Of a stretch of DNA of 7,202 nt, positions 6,369-7,202 are shown one piece after another. The notes below the pieces were generated by a model. That model was given only the letters and a program-made list of their open reading frames with translations. It was not told the DNA's origin and did not search any database. The translations under genes and the position numbers were made by a program. Within the stretch, counting starts at the first letter, position 1. The number at the start of each line of letters is the position of its first letter. Origin of the DNA: Bacteroidales bacterium (GTDB lineage Bacteria > Bacteroidota > Bacteroidia > Bacteroidales > ML635J-15); contig JAGOEF010000076.1 in assembly GCA_017997855.1 (NCBI GenBank), positions 1 through 7,202 on the forward strand. The letters are read 5' to 3'.

Positions 6369-7202
6369 TTAAGATAACTGCTTCTGTTTTTTTGATTTCC
6401 GTTTTATCCTGAACCAGTTTAGCAGGTTGTTGTATTGCTCGTTGCTTATCGACAGGGAGTCGTTCATTGCTTTAATGGTAAGATATATGCCAATCGGGAG
6501 CATAATAATTGCCGAGGACCACATCCCCCATATAGCAGGAATAGCCAGTTCGCGGGCCATCTTTTCGAAAGTTATCGAAATAATGTAATACATCAGAAAA
6601 ACAAAGACTGATACCACAACCGGAGTCCCAAACCCTCCCTTGCGAATAATAGCACCCAGAGGAGCCCCGATGAAGAAAAGCACCAGACAAGCAAGCGCCA
6701 CCGTGAATTTGCGATGCCATTCAATGTTATGACGTGTAATCCATTTCAGCGACATTTCGACTTCGTCGCCGGTCATTTCGATGTATGTGTTGGCTGAGCG
6801 ACTGTAATTTAGCGCAAAATCGAGTACTTTATTTTTTTGTGCCTGCGACAGTGAGTTGAAAATACTATCAAAACTCAATGTGATTACCTTATTTTCGTTT
6901 TCAATGAGTCCGAATTTTGACACGCCGGTATTTTTCAGGCTATCGAGTTCTCTGACCGGTTTTGGAATTGCTTCTGCCGGTCGGGCCGGATTCTCAGGTG
7001 GAATAGGGTTTTTGCGGCCTTTGTATAAGCTGTAGAGCAACAGGTTATTTGCGATATCTAATCTCCGCTTACCTAATGTTCTGTTGAGCGAATCAGTAGC
7101 TGTTGTTAATTGCGAAATATTCAGCATTTCGAAGCCATTCTTGAATAAGTCTTCGTTGTTTCGATCTAAACCCAGTCCGTCGAGTGGCAGATATAGAATC
7201 TG
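6369..7202 (-). CDS. LptF/LptG-family (YjgP/YjgQ) lipopolysaccharide export permease, N-terminus outside window
   Basis: Inner-membrane permease subunit of the LptB2FG ABC transporter, which extracts lipopolysaccharide and passes it to the periplasmic Lpt bridge. The window holds the last 277 codons; the frame is open to the right edge (QILYLPLDGLGLDRN...), so the start lies outside. An internal ATG at 7127 is not the start, because the frame continues upstream without a stop. Residues 1 to about 160 form the soluble periplasmic part, including a Pro-rich stretch (about 66-83: NPIPPENPARPAEAIPKP). The C-terminus has the family's membrane block: WHRKFTVALACLVLFFIGAP with LGAIIRKGGFGTPV (about 162-195), a second segment (about 193-211) and a third with IWGMWSSAIIMLPIGIYL (about 224-243), ending in a Lys-rich cytosolic tail. 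LptF and LptG cannot be told apart here. The next gene, a glycosyltransferase, starts 40 nt downstream, consistent with a shared envelope role. Confidence 0.92.
   Translation of the reverse strand, partial: QILYLPLDGLGLDRNNEDLFKNGFEMLNISQLTTATDSLNRTLGKRRLDIANNLLLYSLYKGRKNPIPPENPARPAEAIPKPVRELDSLKNTGVSKFGLIENENKVITLSFDSIFNSLSQAQKNKVLDFALNYSRSANTYIEMTGDEVEMSLKWITRHNIEWHRKFTVALACLVLFFIGAPLGAIIRKGGFGTPVVVSVFVFLMYYIISITFEKMARELAIPAIWGMWSSAIIMLPIGIYLTIKAMNDSLSISNEQYNNLLNWFRIKRKSKKQKQLS

Noticed and set aside
6472..6720. 82-codon minus-strand frame inside the Lpt permease
   Set aside because: It is out of frame with the permease, whose membrane motifs are clear, and its Cys/Gly/Ser-rich product looks like a shadow translation.

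Overview
The window reads as a chromosomal stretch of a Bacteroidota bacterium, most likely from the Bacteroidales/Marinilabiliales side. The evidence is the signal peptidase I, which has the Bacteroidales-type layout (extra N-terminal membrane segment, Ser box of the form SSMEKTL instead of SGSMxPTL, a long insert between the Ser and Lys boxes), an LptF/LptG permease with a Bacteroidota-like C-terminus, a fused RibBA, and start sites that mostly lack a Shine-Dalgarno sequence. The genus cannot be named from this sequence.

All seven genes lie on the minus strand, so transcription runs from the right edge to the left edge. In that order they are: the C-terminal part of an LptF/LptG-family permease (7202-6369, cut by the window), a GT4-fold glycosyltransferase (6328-5123), a membrane-anchored GT2 glycosyltransferase (5126-3960), ribBA (3991-2759), fmt (2736-1789), dapB (1769-1053) and a signal peptidase I, lepB (1047-1, cut before its stop). 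Gaps are 40, -4, -32, 22, 19 and 5 nt. No terminator and no convincing promoter is visible between genes, so one polycistronic unit, or a few overlapping ones, is likely. No stretch longer than 40 nt is non-coding. I see no RNA gene, mobile element, CRISPR array or long repeat.

Functionally the first three genes belong to the cell envelope: lipopolysaccharide export and two sugar transferases that probably act on one surface glycan. The next four are housekeeping: riboflavin precursor synthesis (two reactions in one protein), formylation of initiator tRNA, a diaminopimelate/lysine step that feeds peptidoglycan, and signal peptide cleavage.

This is largely an ordinary region and I found no new biological system. 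The point most worth a second look is the GT2-ribBA junction. ribBA starts 32 nt inside the glycosyltransferase gene and has the only clear Shine-Dalgarno sequence among the six visible gene starts, in a phylum that rarely uses one.
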